64,000 nt of DNA from UBA11574 sp963752565 (GCA_963752565.1 CAVVZC010000002.1:1-64000), one strand, 5' to 3'. Positions 43,481 through 52,896 are shown, counted from the first letter of the stretch. Made by a program: numbers and translations. Notes: generated by a model not told the origin, from the sequence alone.

Positions 43481-45760
43481 GTGACCAAACCCCTTGTAGT
43501 CGTGGAATCTCCCACAAAAATAAGAACCATTAAAAAATATCTCGGCAAGGAATATAACGTCGCCGCCACCGTCGGCCACATAAAAGACCTTCCGGCAAAG
43601 GAAATTGGAATCAACATTGAAGAAGGGTTCAAACCCAAGTATACGAATATCCCCGGCAAGCAAAAAGTTATAAAATCTTTAAGACAGGCCGCCGGTGATA
43701 CGACAGATATATACCTTGCGCCGGACCCGGACAGAGAGGGCGAAGCCATTGCATGGCACACGGCTGAAATACTTAAAAAAAAGGGAAGAATATTTCACAG
43801 GGTACTTTTTCATGAGCTCACAAAAAATGCCATCCATGAAGCGATAAAATCGCCCGATCAACTCAACCAAAATAAGTATGCAGCACAACAGGCACGCCGG
43901 ATTCTCGACAGACTGGTGGGATACCAGATCTCCCCTTTGCTGTGGCGTAAAGTAAAAGGGGGGCTCAGTGCCGGTCGCGTTCAGTCTGTTGCCGTACGAA
44001 TCATTTGTGATAGAGAGCGGGCCATCCAAGCCTTTGAATCTGTAGAATACTGGTCGATTACCGCCCACCTTGAGGACAATTCACCCCCGCCGTTTTCAGC
44101 AAAGCTGGTGAAAAAAAATGGGGAAAAAATTAAAATCTCCGATGAAAAAACATCAAATATTATCATTAAGGAGTTGTCCGAAGAAAAATTTATCGTTGAA
44201 AAAATACAGAAAAAAACAGTAAAAAAGAATCCATCCCCTCCGTTTATCACCAGTAAACTACAACAGGAAGCCATCCGGAAACTTAGATTTTCCGCAAAAA
44301 AAACCATGATTATGGCTCAGCAGCTCTATGAAGGTATAGAGCTATCCCCCGGTGAACCTGAAGGACTCATCACTTACATGCGTACAGATTCCACCCGAAT
44401 TTCCAAGGAAGCTGCAATGGAGGCCCTTAAACTCGTACGGGAGAAATTTGGGGATGAGTATGCACTTCAAAAGCCGCGTTTTTTCAAAAACCGAAAAAAA
44501 GCTCAAGATGCCCATGAAGCCATACGTCCCACATCGGTCTTTAATACGCCGGAAAAAATAAAACCCTTCCTTTCCAAAGATCAATTTGCGCTATACGAGC
44601 TTATCTGGAAACGCTTTGTTGCATCACAGATGAAGCAAGCCCTTATGAACAAGATCTCTATATCGATTGCGGCCGGTCCATATCTTTTTTCAGCAAGCGG
44701 TTCATCGGTGGCATTTCCCGGTTTTATGACGCTGTATATGACCACTGATTATCAAATTGAAAGTGAAAGCCAAAAGAAAAAAGATGATTTTCCCGAGCTG
44801 AGCGAAGGGGGGATTTTAAAACTCAATGAATTGGAGCCAAAACAGCATTTTACAATACCCCCTCCGAGATTTTCAGAAGCGTCTTTGGTTAAAGAGCTCG
44901 AAGAAAACGGCATTGGCCGACCCAGCACCTACGCCGCCATCCTGTCTACCATAAGGGAAAAAGGCTATGTGGATCTCGTAAAAGGATATTTCAAGCCGAA
45001 TGAACTGGGAGTTATCGTTAACGATCTTCTGGTGAGTAGTTTTCCTGATGTATTCGATGTGGAATTTACCGCCAATATGGAGAATGATCTTGACCGTATA
45101 GAAGCCGCGGAGGTGGATTATTCAGAAATTTTAACACAATTTTACGACGCGTTTGAAAAGGAACTCGAAGCAGCTTCAACGGGGATGCTCAGTGTAAAAG
45201 GCATCGGTTTTCCAACGGACCTCACCTGTCCTTCATGTAATCACCGGCTTCATATCCGAATGGGCAGGAACGGACAGTTTTTAGGGTGTAACAATTATCC
45301 GGAATGCACCTATACCCGAAACTACACCCGGGATGAAAAAGGGGTCGTTCATCCCATCGAACCGTCTTCTGATCAACCATCTGACAGAATTTGTGATAAA
45401 TGCGACAAGCCCATGCTCATCAAAGAGGGAAGATACGGTACATTCTATGCCTGCTCCGGTTATCCGGATTGTAAAAACACCCAGTCAACAAATTCAAACA
45501 GCGGCGGAGAAAAAACCGGCGTTAATTGTCCTGAACAAAACTGTGACGGAGAACTTGTTCAGCGATCGTCCAAACGGGGAAAAACCTTTTACGGGTGCAG
45601 CCGTTTTCCGGATTGCACCTTTGCAACCTGGGACAAGCCTGTGGCAAAAGAATGCCCCGGGTGCGGCGCCAAGTTCCTGGTGGAAAAAACGACGAAAAAA
45701 CAGGGAACTTTTCTGGCCTGTAATACCAAGGGTTGCACGTTCAAGGCAACGTCCGAATAA
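43481..45760 (+). CDS. topA: DNA topoisomerase I
   Basis: It relaxes negative supercoils. The 759-residue type IA enzyme has the TOPRIM domain with LVVVESPTKIRTIKKYLG and APDPDREGEAIAWH, and the catalytic tyrosine in LITYMRTDSTRIS (about residue 300). From about 585 it has four zinc ribbons (CPSC...C, CDKC, CPEQNC, CPGCGA). It starts with GTG five bases after the dprA stop. Its last 20 bases overlap the convergent TIM-barrel gene. Confidence 0.97.
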   Translation: MTKPLVVVESPTKIRTIKKYLGKEYNVAATVGHIKDLPAKEIGINIEEGFKPKYTNIPGKQKVIKSLRQAAGDTTDIYLAPDPDREGEAIAWHTAEILKKKGRIFHRVLFHELTKNAIHEAIKSPDQLNQNKYAAQQARRILDRLVGYQISPLLWRKVKGGLSAGRVQSVAVRIICDRERAIQAFESVEYWSITAHLEDNSPPPFSAKLVKKNGEKIKISDEKTSNIIIKELSEEKFIVEKIQKKTVKKNPSPPFITSKLQQEAIRKLRFSAKKTMIMAQQLYEGIELSPGEPEGLITYMRTDSTRISKEAAMEALKLVREKFGDEYALQKPRFFKNRKKAQDAHEAIRPTSVFNTPEKIKPFLSKDQFALYELIWKRFVASQMKQALMNKISISIAAGPYLFSASGSSVAFPGFMTLYMTTDYQIESESQKKKDDFPELSEGGILKLNELEPKQHFTIPPPRFSEASLVKELEENGIGRPSTYAAILSTIREKGYVDLVKGYFKPNELGVIVNDLLVSSFPDVFDVEFTANMENDLDRIEAAEVDYSEILTQFYDAFEKELEAASTGMLSVKGIGFPTDLTCPSCNHRLHIRMGRNGQFLGCNNYPECTYTRNYTRDEKGVVHPIEPSSDQPSDRICDKCDKPMLIKEGRYGTFYACSGYPDCKNTQSTNSNSGGEKTGVNCPEQNCDGELVQRSSKRGKTFYGCSRFPDCTFATWDKPVAKECPGCGAKFLVEKTTKKQGTFLACNTKGCTFKATSE

Positions 45761-46559
45761 ATTCTTTGAGATCTTCAGATGCCAGGCTCTGCCATAAGGT
45801 TTCTTCCTTGTGGGGCTCCAGGGTAATGGTGGGCGACAAACCGTTCTCATTTATAAACTGAAAAAGACCTGCAAAGTCTACATTTCCTTTTCCAATGGCC
45901 AAATGGGTGTCTTCTTCGCCGTTGTTGTCATGAAGGTGAAGTTCCATTATTTTTTCACCCAGCGTTTCCAACCATTTTTTGAGCGGGCTTTTCCCAAAAA
46001 CATGATGATGCCCTACATCCAAACAAAAACCGAAAGCATCGGATGGAATCGCATCAAAAAGGGCGCAGTGCACTTCAGGACCAGTCTCATAAACATTTTC
46101 CAGCAATAGTTTAAAACCGAATCGCTCTGCACGATTTACGTGGGATTTCCATGTCGCAACACTGTTATCCAGCCATTCTTTCCAATGCTCTCTATAATAG
46201 CATGGATCATATCCGGTGTGGCAAACCACATTGACAGGCTCAAAAACAGGAAGGATCTCAAAAAAACGCTCCAGCCGTTTACGTGTTGCCTTTAACAGCA
46301 TATTATCGAGTCCTCCCGGAACCAAATCCATAAAAGGACCGTGCAACGTTATTTTTCGGTGATTTATTTTTAAAATTTCTGCGATGGTTCTAAACTCTTT
46401 ATCCGATGCCGAATCCAGGGCCTCGGCATCTATTCCAATTTCAGGGTTCATGCCGTATTCCATAAACAAAGGAAGGTAATCATTTTTTAGTTTTAGAAAG
46501 GGGACATTCACCTGTACTTTTTCGAGTAATTTTATAAAATATTTACTTTGCATATGCAT
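45741..46559 (-). CDS. Xylose-isomerase-like TIM-barrel protein
   Basis: A 272-residue sugar phosphate isomerase/epimerase-type (AP endonuclease 2) barrel. Metal-ligand candidates are visible: His in ITLHGPFMD, His in VCHTGYDP, Glu in LLLENVYE, Asp/His in CLDVGHHHVFG, His in ELHLHDNNG and Glu in ITLEPH. The substrate is unknown; members range from sugar epimerases to nucleases. The 3' end overlaps topA by 20 bases on the opposite strand. Confidence 0.8.
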   Translation of the reverse strand: MHMQSKYFIKLLEKVQVNVPFLKLKNDYLPLFMEYGMNPEIGIDAEALDSASDKEFRTIAEILKINHRKITLHGPFMDLVPGGLDNMLLKATRKRLERFFEILPVFEPVNVVCHTGYDPCYYREHWKEWLDNSVATWKSHVNRAERFGFKLLLENVYETGPEVHCALFDAIPSDAFGFCLDVGHHHVFGKSPLKKWLETLGEKIMELHLHDNNGEEDTHLAIGKGNVDFAGLFQFINENGLSPTITLEPHKEETLWQSLASEDLKEFIRTLP

Positions 46560-46573
46560 ACTTGCTAATCCCT

Positions 46574-46960
46574 TTACGTCTTTTTGTCCTTCAGCAAATC
46601 CTTCAGGCTCGCGAACGGCCTGTTGCCGGAACGCGGCTCTTGCCGGCCGGCCGGCGTTGTTTCGTCATACCATTCCGCAACCTGATCCCGCGAATGCTCA
46701 TTGTCGTGACAGTAGATACACAGCAACTCCCAGTTACTGCCGTCCGGCGGATTGTTATCATGGTTGTGATCCTTATGATGGACCGTGAGTTCTCGAACTC
46801 TCTTGCCTGAAAATTCGCGCCCGCACCGCGCACAGATCCACGGAAACATCTTGAGCGCTCGCCCCCGATAGGTCTTTTCCTGACGCTCTCGGTCATGCCG
46901 AGCCTCGGCTATGATACGATCCATCCTGTCGGACTCAGTGCGCGTCTTCTTCGATGACAT
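46574..46960 (-). CDS. YajD-type HNH nuclease
   Basis: A 128-residue small HNH protein: CARCGREF near residue 50, then LTVHHKDHNHDNN carrying the HH pair, NWELLCIYCHDNEH with the closing zinc cysteines and catalytic histidine. This matches the YajD family of E. coli, of unknown target. The start at 46960 follows AGGAGGGTAC; the longer open frame has no ribosome site. Probably not a mobile homing nuclease, as no element surrounds it. Confidence 0.85.
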   Translation of the reverse strand: MSSKKTRTESDRMDRIIAEARHDRERQEKTYRGRALKMFPWICARCGREFSGKRVRELTVHHKDHNHDNNPPDGSNWELLCIYCHDNEHSRDQVAEWYDETTPAGRQEPRSGNRPFASLKDLLKDKKT

Positions 46961-47243
46961 GTGAGTACCCTCCTGTCGTAATGTCTTTTTGCCCTTGCCA
47001 TTTTTCTTAACAGTGTGTTTTAGACTCCTATTGGGTGACCGTTGCCTGAGAACCTTGCTTGAACTTGCGCCGATGCTTCCACAGGGGACCCAATTGATCC
47101 TGAAGCTCAATGCTTCTGATAGTTTTTGCGCGGTTTTTAGCCCGCCTGAGTCCAGGTGCCTGTAAAGGCTTCTCCTCTGAAAGCCATTTTAACGCACCGC
47201 TCTCGTTCCTAAATACATCAATCTCAACAGGACGTTTTTCAGA
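46961..47243. other. Gene-free spacer
   Basis: No gene, hairpin or repeat is convincing between the HNH nuclease and DinB genes. The stretch is more GC-rich than most spacers here. Confidence 0.5.
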
Positions 47244-47723
47244 CTATTTGATTTGCAATACCTTGCGGATATCGTCTTCGTGAATACGCACATGCTCGTA
47301 AGCCCAGATAATGAACCGCTCAAGTTGGCCATGGCCATGGAATGCATGCATTCCTTCACGGCTAAGATCTTGTTCCGTCATCCCTATCACGATAGCAATG
47401 GTATCTTCACGAACTGATTTGAATTGTTCAATGAGCTCCTTGACAGATAGTCCGTCTAATTTCTTAGGCTGGGTAAGATTAAATCGATCCACATCAAAAT
47501 CATCCGGTGAGCCCGAACCACCGGATAAAATATCCTTAAACAACCAATGCATCGAGCGTTCGATGGTAATAAAATGCGCCAGCACTTGTTTGACAGTCCA
47601 TTTTGCTCCGTCGGTATAAACCTGAACACCCAGTTGGTCAAAAGATAACGACCTGAAAAAAAATATGGAATTTTTCAAATTTTTTTCGAGTTCAGCGATG
47701 ATCTCAGCACGTCGGTCAGTCAT
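47244..47723 (-). CDS. DinB-family protein
   Basis: A 159-residue four-helix DinB/YfiT-like protein, often metal- and thiol-dependent. Histidines that could hold the metal are in VKQVLAHFITIE (about residue 50), HGHGQLERF and YEHVRIHEDDI near the end, the usual three-His layout. The biochemical role is unknown. Single gene. Confidence 0.85.
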   Translation of the reverse strand: MTDRRAEIIAELEKNLKNSIFFFRSLSFDQLGVQVYTDGAKWTVKQVLAHFITIERSMHWLFKDILSGGSGSPDDFDVDRFNLTQPKKLDGLSVKELIEQFKSVREDTIAIVIGMTEQDLSREGMHAFHGHGQLERFIIWAYEHVRIHEDDIRKVLQIK

Positions 47724-48000
47724 AAAACCTCTTTATGTACTATGATATCAATATTTTTCTATATTATCCCAATCAAATCCCTTCCATGCTCTTGCGCCAA
47801 TCCCTTCACGAACTTCATGGGTTACTAAATAAAGTATTGATGATGATATGCCCCATGGGCGCTAAGTCTTACTCCATGATGTAAGCATATCATAATTTCA
47901 ACATAATTTATATATGCACATTTTTCTGTGCAACAAAGAGCGTCTGTCTCAGGGCGGTGTCCAAACTTTTGGGAAAGGATCGACATCTCTTCTTCATTCT

Positions 48001-48100
48001 GACCCCGAAAAATCGGGATTTTTGTTTCACTCCAACCCCGTAAGTGTCGGAATCTAAGTTTCGCTCCGACCCCGAAGAATCGGGATTTCCGCTTCGCTCC
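48001..48100. repeat. Three tandem 33-34 bp repeats
   Basis: Units start at 48001, 48034 and 48068. The consensus begins RACCCCGAAGAATCGGGATT, continues with TT-GTTTCGCTCC, and each unit holds a small CCCGA/TCGGG hairpin. No gene lies between 47724 and 48242. Confidence 0.8.
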
Positions 48101-48186
48101 AACAAACTGCGGGGTACTCCCGCGAACTCGGAAAAAATACTAATTTCAGGCGCAATTTAAAATATTAAGCAGCGACAAGAAAAAGC

Positions 48187-48215
48187 TTGACAATGCACAT
48201 AAGTACAGTTAGATA
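48187..48215 (+). promoter_or_regulatory. Promoter of the ilv cluster
   Basis: A consensus TTGACA (48187-48192), 17 bases, then TAGATA (48210-48215). A start near 48222 would place the leader peptide ATG about 20 bases into the mRNA. Confidence 0.8.
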
Positions 48216-48242
48216 GGAGTTTCTTAATTATATATGTAGGTC

Positions 48243-48335
48243 ATGATGAAAAATATTTTAGCCATTAACATCCTTATTAGCCTTATTATTGCCCTCGTCG
48301 TAGATGTACTTATCTGCTGCGAGGCAAAGGGTTGA
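48243..48335 (+). CDS. ilv operon leader peptide
   Basis: A 30-codon frame in the 5' leader of ilvD: MMKNILAINILISLIIAL, then VVDVLICCEAKG. Seven Ile, five Leu and three Val make half of all residues, the mark of attenuation by branched-chain aminoacyl-tRNA supply. The stop (48333-48335) lies within the segment that forms the antiterminator. The ribosome site is weak (TAGGT). It is too short and too biased to be an ordinary protein. Confidence 0.85.
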   Translation: MMKNILAINILISLIIALVVDVLICCEAKG

Positions 48336-48413
48336 TAATGGCCTGATTTTCAGACCAAGCCAAAAAAACAAAAACCGTTATCAGCCCCAAAAAGCTGATA
48401 ACGGTTTTTGTTT
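48332..48413 (+). promoter_or_regulatory. Transcription attenuator of ilvD (antiterminator plus terminator)
   Basis: The terminator is a perfect 16 bp stem, CAAAAACCGTTATCAG (48369-48384) with CTGATAACGGTTTTTG (48395-48410), followed by TTT. The segment TTGATAATGG (48332-48341) can instead pair with CCGTTATCAG (48375-48384), using two wobble pairs, and would block the terminator. A ribosome stalled at the Ile/Leu/Val codons leaves that segment free (readthrough). A ribosome at the leader stop covers it (termination). Confidence 0.85.
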
Positions 48414-48428
48414 GAGGAGACAGAGCCT

Positions 48429-50099
48429 ATGAAAAGCGACCTGGTAAAAAAAGGGGTGGAGCGGGCACCCCACCGATCCCTCTTTAAAGCCATGGGATAC
48501 ACGGATAAAGAAATCAAACAACCGCTCATCGGCATTGCCAATTCCGTCAATGCCGTGATCCCTGGCCACATTCATCTGGACAAGATTGTTGAAGCGGTAA
48601 AAGCAGGGATCTATATGGCGGGTGGAACCCCCATTGAATTCGGTGTTATCGGTGTTTGCGACGGCATTGCCATGAATCATGAAGGCATGAAATATTCATT
48701 GGCAAGCCGGGAACTGATCGCCGACTCCATCGAAGTCATGGCAACGGCCCATGCCTTTGATGCCCTGGTTCTGGTTCCCAACTGCGACAAAATTATTCCG
48801 GGAATGTTGATGGCAGCCGCCCGTCTCGATTTGCCGGCCATCGTCATCAGCGGCGGACCTATGCTGGCCGGTAAACATCCGGAAAAGACCGGCGATGACA
48901 AAATCGATTTGATTACGGTGTTTGAATCCGTGGGTGCCGTGCTTTCGGGCGATATGACCGAAGATCAGCTTTGCCAGATTGAAGATGCTGCCTGTCCCAC
49001 CTGCGGATCCTGTGCCGGTATGTTCACTGCAAATTCCATGAACTGTCTGACCGAAGCCGTGGGCATGGGATTGCCCGGAAACGGCACCATCCCTGCTGTA
49101 ATGTCAGCCCGTATCCGCCTGGCCAAGGAAGCGGGCATGAAAATCCTCGATCTTTTGGAAAAAGATATAACACCGTCAAAAATTATGACCGAACAGGCTT
49201 TTCATAATGCCCTGGTCGTGGATATGGCCCTTGGATGCTCCACCAATACCGTGCTTCACCTCCCTGCCCTGGCAAGGGAAGCCAACGTATCTATGGATCT
49301 CGATCAGATCAACGAGATCAGCAAAGCCACGCCCCATCTGTGCTCCCTGAGTCCCGGCGGACCGCACCACCTTGAAGACCTGAACCGGGCGGGCGGCATT
49401 CAGGCCCTCATGAAAGAACTGTCCGGCACCGGCCGCATTAAAACAGACTGTCTCACCGTCACCGGCAAAACCGTGGAAGAGAACATAAAAAACTCGAGCA
49501 TCATGGACAACACCGTCATCCGATCAACCACCAACCCTTACCATGAGGAAGGCGGACTTGCGGTTCTTTTCGGAAATCTTGCCCCTGAAGGCGGTGTGGT
49601 AAAGCAGTCTGCTGTTTTGGATGAAATGTTGCGTCATGAAGGCCCGGCCAGGGTGTTTGATTCCGAGGAAGACGCCGGCCAGGCCATCATGGGCGGCAAA
49701 ATAAAAAAAGGCGATGTTATCGTGATTCGGTACGAAGGGCCCATGGGCGGCCCGGGCATGCGGGAAATGCTGACACCGACATCGGCCATCGCGGGCATGA
49801 AACTGGACGCCCACGTGGCGCTGCTCACGGACGGCCGTTTTTCAGGCGGGACCCGGGGCGCGGCCATCGGGCATATTTCACCGGAGGCCATGCAAAAAGG
49901 ACCCATTGCCATTGTTAAGGACGGTGATTTGATTGCCATCGATATTCCGGCCAAAACATTGACGCTCAAGGTACCGGACAGCGAGATCCAGGACCGGTTG
50001 TCCAAATGGTCTCCCCCACCGCCCAAAATAACCCACGGTTACATGGCCCGGTATGCAAAAATGGTGTCATCTGCCAGTAGGGGGGCGGTAGTTAAGTGA
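48429..50099 (+). CDS. ilvD: Dihydroxy-acid dehydratase
   Basis: An Fe-S dehydratase making the 2-keto acids of valine and isoleucine. The 556-residue protein has the N-terminal fold (ERAPHRSLFKAMGYTDKEI), cluster cysteines in PNCDK and DAACPTCGSCAGMFTANSMN, and the conserved DGRFSGGTRG near the C terminus. The ATG at 48429 follows GAGGAGAC, directly after the attenuator. It is the first structural gene of the cluster. Confidence 0.97.
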   Translation: MKSDLVKKGVERAPHRSLFKAMGYTDKEIKQPLIGIANSVNAVIPGHIHLDKIVEAVKAGIYMAGGTPIEFGVIGVCDGIAMNHEGMKYSLASRELIADSIEVMATAHAFDALVLVPNCDKIIPGMLMAAARLDLPAIVISGGPMLAGKHPEKTGDDKIDLITVFESVGAVLSGDMTEDQLCQIEDAACPTCGSCAGMFTANSMNCLTEAVGMGLPGNGTIPAVMSARIRLAKEAGMKILDLLEKDITPSKIMTEQAFHNALVVDMALGCSTNTVLHLPALAREANVSMDLDQINEISKATPHLCSLSPGGPHHLEDLNRAGGIQALMKELSGTGRIKTDCLTVTGKTVEENIKNSSIMDNTVIRSTTNPYHEEGGLAVLFGNLAPEGGVVKQSAVLDEMLRHEGPARVFDSEEDAGQAIMGGKIKKGDVIVIRYEGPMGGPGMREMLTPTSAIAGMKLDAHVALLTDGRFSGGTRGAAIGHISPEAMQKGPIAIVKDGDLIAIDIPAKTLTLKVPDSEIQDRLSKWSPPPPKITHGYMARYAKMVSSASRGAVVK

Positions 50100-50119
50100 A
50101 GAATCCGGACATAGACGCC

Positions 50120-50505
50120 CGCCCCAGAGGGGCTCTGCCCCGGAGGGAGGACCAGGCTTTGGTTATCCCCAGAGGGGATTTCCTTTGTTGGAAGTTCATC
50201 GATTTATTGAAATTACAAATTTCAAATCACAAATATCAAATAATTTCCAATAACCGAAATTCGAAAAGCCAAACAAAGTCTCGCCCTGGAAGGTTTTGGT
50301 CATTTAATATTGCAATTTAATTTTTTTTTGAAATTTGGTGCTTAGAATTTGTGATTTAATTGTTATTTGATGCTTGTGATTTGTGATATTAGATACAAAA
50401 ACTTCAAGGCAGAGCCAGCCATCTCTGAAGCCGGCAATGCGTTACAGGCAAGGCCCAACGAAGATCCCGCATTGCGGGGGAGAACCAGGTTTTCAAGGAC
50501 TAAAT
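50120..50505. repeat. AT-rich dispersed repeat, copy 3, between ilvD and ilvB
   Basis: It shares GAGGACCAGGCTTTG, ATCCCCAGAGGGGATTT, TTGTTGGAAGTTCATYG, ATTGAAATTACAAAT and the later ATTTGGTGCTTAGAATTTGT with copies at 12606-12935 and 33630-33976. It is inserted between two genes of one pathway, so ilvB may be read through it or may have its own promoter; none was recognised. Confidence 0.8.
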
Positions 50506-50561
50506 AATGAGGCTCTTTACGGCAGGTATTAACGTTTAATAGAAAAACGGAAGGAAGAAAC

Positions 50562-52247
50562 ATGAAACTCACAGGCGCACAAATTATGATGAAGGTTTTA
50601 CAGGAGGAAGGGGTTGAGATTATTTTTGGATATCCGGGTGGAGCCGTCATCGATATTTTCGATGAACTCGAAAAAACAAACATCCGGCACGTCCTTGTCC
50701 GGCAAGAGGCGTGCGCCGTGCATGCCGCCGACGGTTATGCCCGGGCCGGCAGCCGTGTTGGCGTCTGTCTGGTAACATCAGGGCCGGGTGCGACCAACAC
50801 GGTCAGCGGCATTGCATCCGCCTATATGGATTCCATACCCGTGGTTATATTTACCGGTCAAGTGCCGACACATCTGATCGGCAATGATGCCTTTCAGGAA
50901 GTCGACACCGTGGGGATTACCCGGCCGTGCACCAAGCACAACTACCTGGTCAAACGAACAGAAGATCTTGCCAGAATTATCAAGGAAGCCTTTTTAATTG
51001 CGAGCTCCGGCCGTCCGGGACCTGTTTTGGTGGACATCCCCAAAGATGTTTCCGTCAATGCCATAGAATACAAGGCCCCCAAAAAAATAAACCTGAAGTC
51101 TTACAATCCGACATACAGCCCCAATGTAAAACAGCTTCACAACGTGGTGTCGTTGATCAAGGCTGCCAAAAATCCGATGATTTTTGCCGGCGGCGGTGTC
51201 ATTCTTTCAGGAGCTGCCAAAGAGCTTACGGAACTTGCCCATAAAACCCGAATCCCGGTGACCACCTCTTTGATGGGTCTCGGCGGATTTCCGGGAACAG
51301 ACCCCTTGTGGCTCGGTATGATCGGCATGCACGGAACGTATCGGGCCAATATGTGCACCGGTGAATCTGACCTTTTGATCGGCATCGGCGTCCGGTTTGA
51401 CGACCGCGTTACCGGAAAAACAGATGTCTTTGCAGCCAAAGCCAAAATTGTGCACATTGATATTGATCCCACATCAATACGCAAAAATATCCCTGTCACC
51501 GCCCCGGTTGTCGGAGACTGCAAAATCACGCTGGCCAAACTGAACAAACTTCTGGACAAGGAAGACCTTGGCGATCTCAAGAAAAAGCGAAAAAAATGGT
51601 TGGATCAGATTCAGGTCTGGAAAGACACTCAGCCCCTGGCCTATAAACAGAAAGACGTTATCAAGCCGCAATATGTTGTTGAAAAATTGTATGAGTTGAC
51701 CAAAGGCAAAGCGATTATCACCACCGAGGTGGGACAGAACCAGATGTGGGCGGCTCAATATTATCACTATGACAAACCCAACCATTTTATTACTTCAGGG
51801 GGCCTGGGTTGTATGGGGTTTGGTTTGCCGGCCGCTATCGGCGCGCAACTCGCCTGCCCGGATATGCTTGTGGTCGATATTGCCGGTGACGGCAGTATCC
51901 AGATGAACATACAGGAAATGACGACCGCGGTGCAAAACGGTCTTCCTGTAAAAATTGTTATTCTCAATAACGGACACCTCGGCATGGTCAGGCAGTGGCA
52001 GGAGCTCTTTTTCGAAAAGCGTTATGCTGCCACGTGTCTGGATTGCGCACCTGATTTCGTAAAACTGGCAGAAGCATACGGTGCTGAGGGGTTAAGAGCC
52101 ACAAAACCCGAAGAAGTGGAGACTGTTTTGAAAAAAGGCCTGGCCTCCAAAAAACCGGTGATCATGGATTTTGTAGTGGAAAAGGAAGAGTGCGTTTATC
52201 CGATGGTTCCTGCAGGAGCTCCGGTGACTGAAATGCTTTTGGTGTAA
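50562..52247 (+). CDS. ilvB: Acetolactate synthase large subunit
   Basis: A TPP enzyme that condenses pyruvate (or pyruvate and 2-ketobutyrate) at the head of valine, leucine and isoleucine synthesis. The 561-residue protein has the catalytic Glu in VLVRQEACAVHAADGYARA, a FAD-binding central domain and the TPP-binding AGDGSIQMN...ILNNGHLGMV motif. LDCAPDFVKLAEAYG near the end is typical. Ribosome site GGAAGGAAG. It precedes ilvN. Confidence 0.97.
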   Translation: MKLTGAQIMMKVLQEEGVEIIFGYPGGAVIDIFDELEKTNIRHVLVRQEACAVHAADGYARAGSRVGVCLVTSGPGATNTVSGIASAYMDSIPVVIFTGQVPTHLIGNDAFQEVDTVGITRPCTKHNYLVKRTEDLARIIKEAFLIASSGRPGPVLVDIPKDVSVNAIEYKAPKKINLKSYNPTYSPNVKQLHNVVSLIKAAKNPMIFAGGGVILSGAAKELTELAHKTRIPVTTSLMGLGGFPGTDPLWLGMIGMHGTYRANMCTGESDLLIGIGVRFDDRVTGKTDVFAAKAKIVHIDIDPTSIRKNIPVTAPVVGDCKITLAKLNKLLDKEDLGDLKKKRKKWLDQIQVWKDTQPLAYKQKDVIKPQYVVEKLYELTKGKAIITTEVGQNQMWAAQYYHYDKPNHFITSGGLGCMGFGLPAAIGAQLACPDMLVVDIAGDGSIQMNIQEMTTAVQNGLPVKIVILNNGHLGMVRQWQELFFEKRYAATCLDCAPDFVKLAEAYGAEGLRATKPEEVETVLKKGLASKKPVIMDFVVEKEECVYPMVPAGAPVTEMLLV

Positions 52248-52380
52248 AATCGTTTTGCGATGTTATAAAACGCGGCCGTGCCGCTCAGTCTGGCGAAAGG
52301 CTAAAATTCCTATCCCCGTAGCAAGCTTCAGGGTATTTCGAAATTTTTGCCGCACTTTCGCTTAACAAAGGATATGAACC
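52248..52380. other. Short ilvB-ilvN spacer with hairpin
   Basis: AATCGTTTTGCGATGTTATA directly after the ilvB stop forms a small hairpin of the AATCG/CGATT type seen after other genes. The ilvN ribosome site AAAGGAT ends the spacer. Confidence 0.5.
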
Positions 52381-52896
52381 ATGACAGAAGAAAAACATAT
52401 ACTTTCGATTCTAGTGGATAATGAACCCGGCGTTCTCTCAAGAATTTCAGGATTGTTCAGCGGCCGGGGATTTAATATTGAAAGCCTGTGTGTTGCCGAA
52501 ACCATGGACCCACTGGTTTCGAGGTTAACACTGGTCACGATGGGGGAACCGCCGATTATCGAACAGATTGAGAAACAACTGAACAAGCTTATCAATGTCA
52601 TCAAGGTTCACGATTTGACCGGAAAGGAATATGTCCAAAGGGAAATGGCCCTTATAAAGGTGGTCGCCAAGCCGGAACATCGCGCCGAAATATTAAGAAC
52701 CGTGGACATTTTCAGGTGCAAGATTGTTGACGTGGGACCTGATCACTACACCATTGAAGTCACGGGCGATGAAGGAAAAATGAAGGCGCTTTTAAGCCTT
52801 TTAAAACCCATCGGCATAAAGGAAATCGCCAGAACGGGAATGATTGCGCTGTTCAGGAATCCAAATAGTACCATCAGAAAGGGCCCTTTTTCATGA
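52381..52896 (+). CDS. ilvN: Acetolactate synthase small (regulatory) subunit
   Basis: A 171-residue ACT-domain regulator of IlvB that gives valine feedback. The start HILSILVDNEPGVLSRISGL with FSGRGFNIESL is the ACT domain; the second half (REMALIKVVAKPEHRAEILR) is the ALS_ss_C domain. GTGMIALFR-like ending (RTGMIALFRNP) is intact. Length is normal. The function of this pair does not need other genes in the window. Confidence 0.97.
   Translation: MTEEKHILSILVDNEPGVLSRISGLFSGRGFNIESLCVAETMDPLVSRLTLVTMGEPPIIEQIEKQLNKLINVIKVHDLTGKEYVQREMALIKVVAKPEHRAEILRTVDIFRCKIVDVGPDHYTIEVTGDEGKMKALLSLLKPIGIKEIARTGMIALFRNPNSTIRKGPFS

Noticed and set aside
48001..48100. CRISPR array from the tandem units
   Set aside because: The units are directly adjacent with no spacers and no cas genes are in the window.
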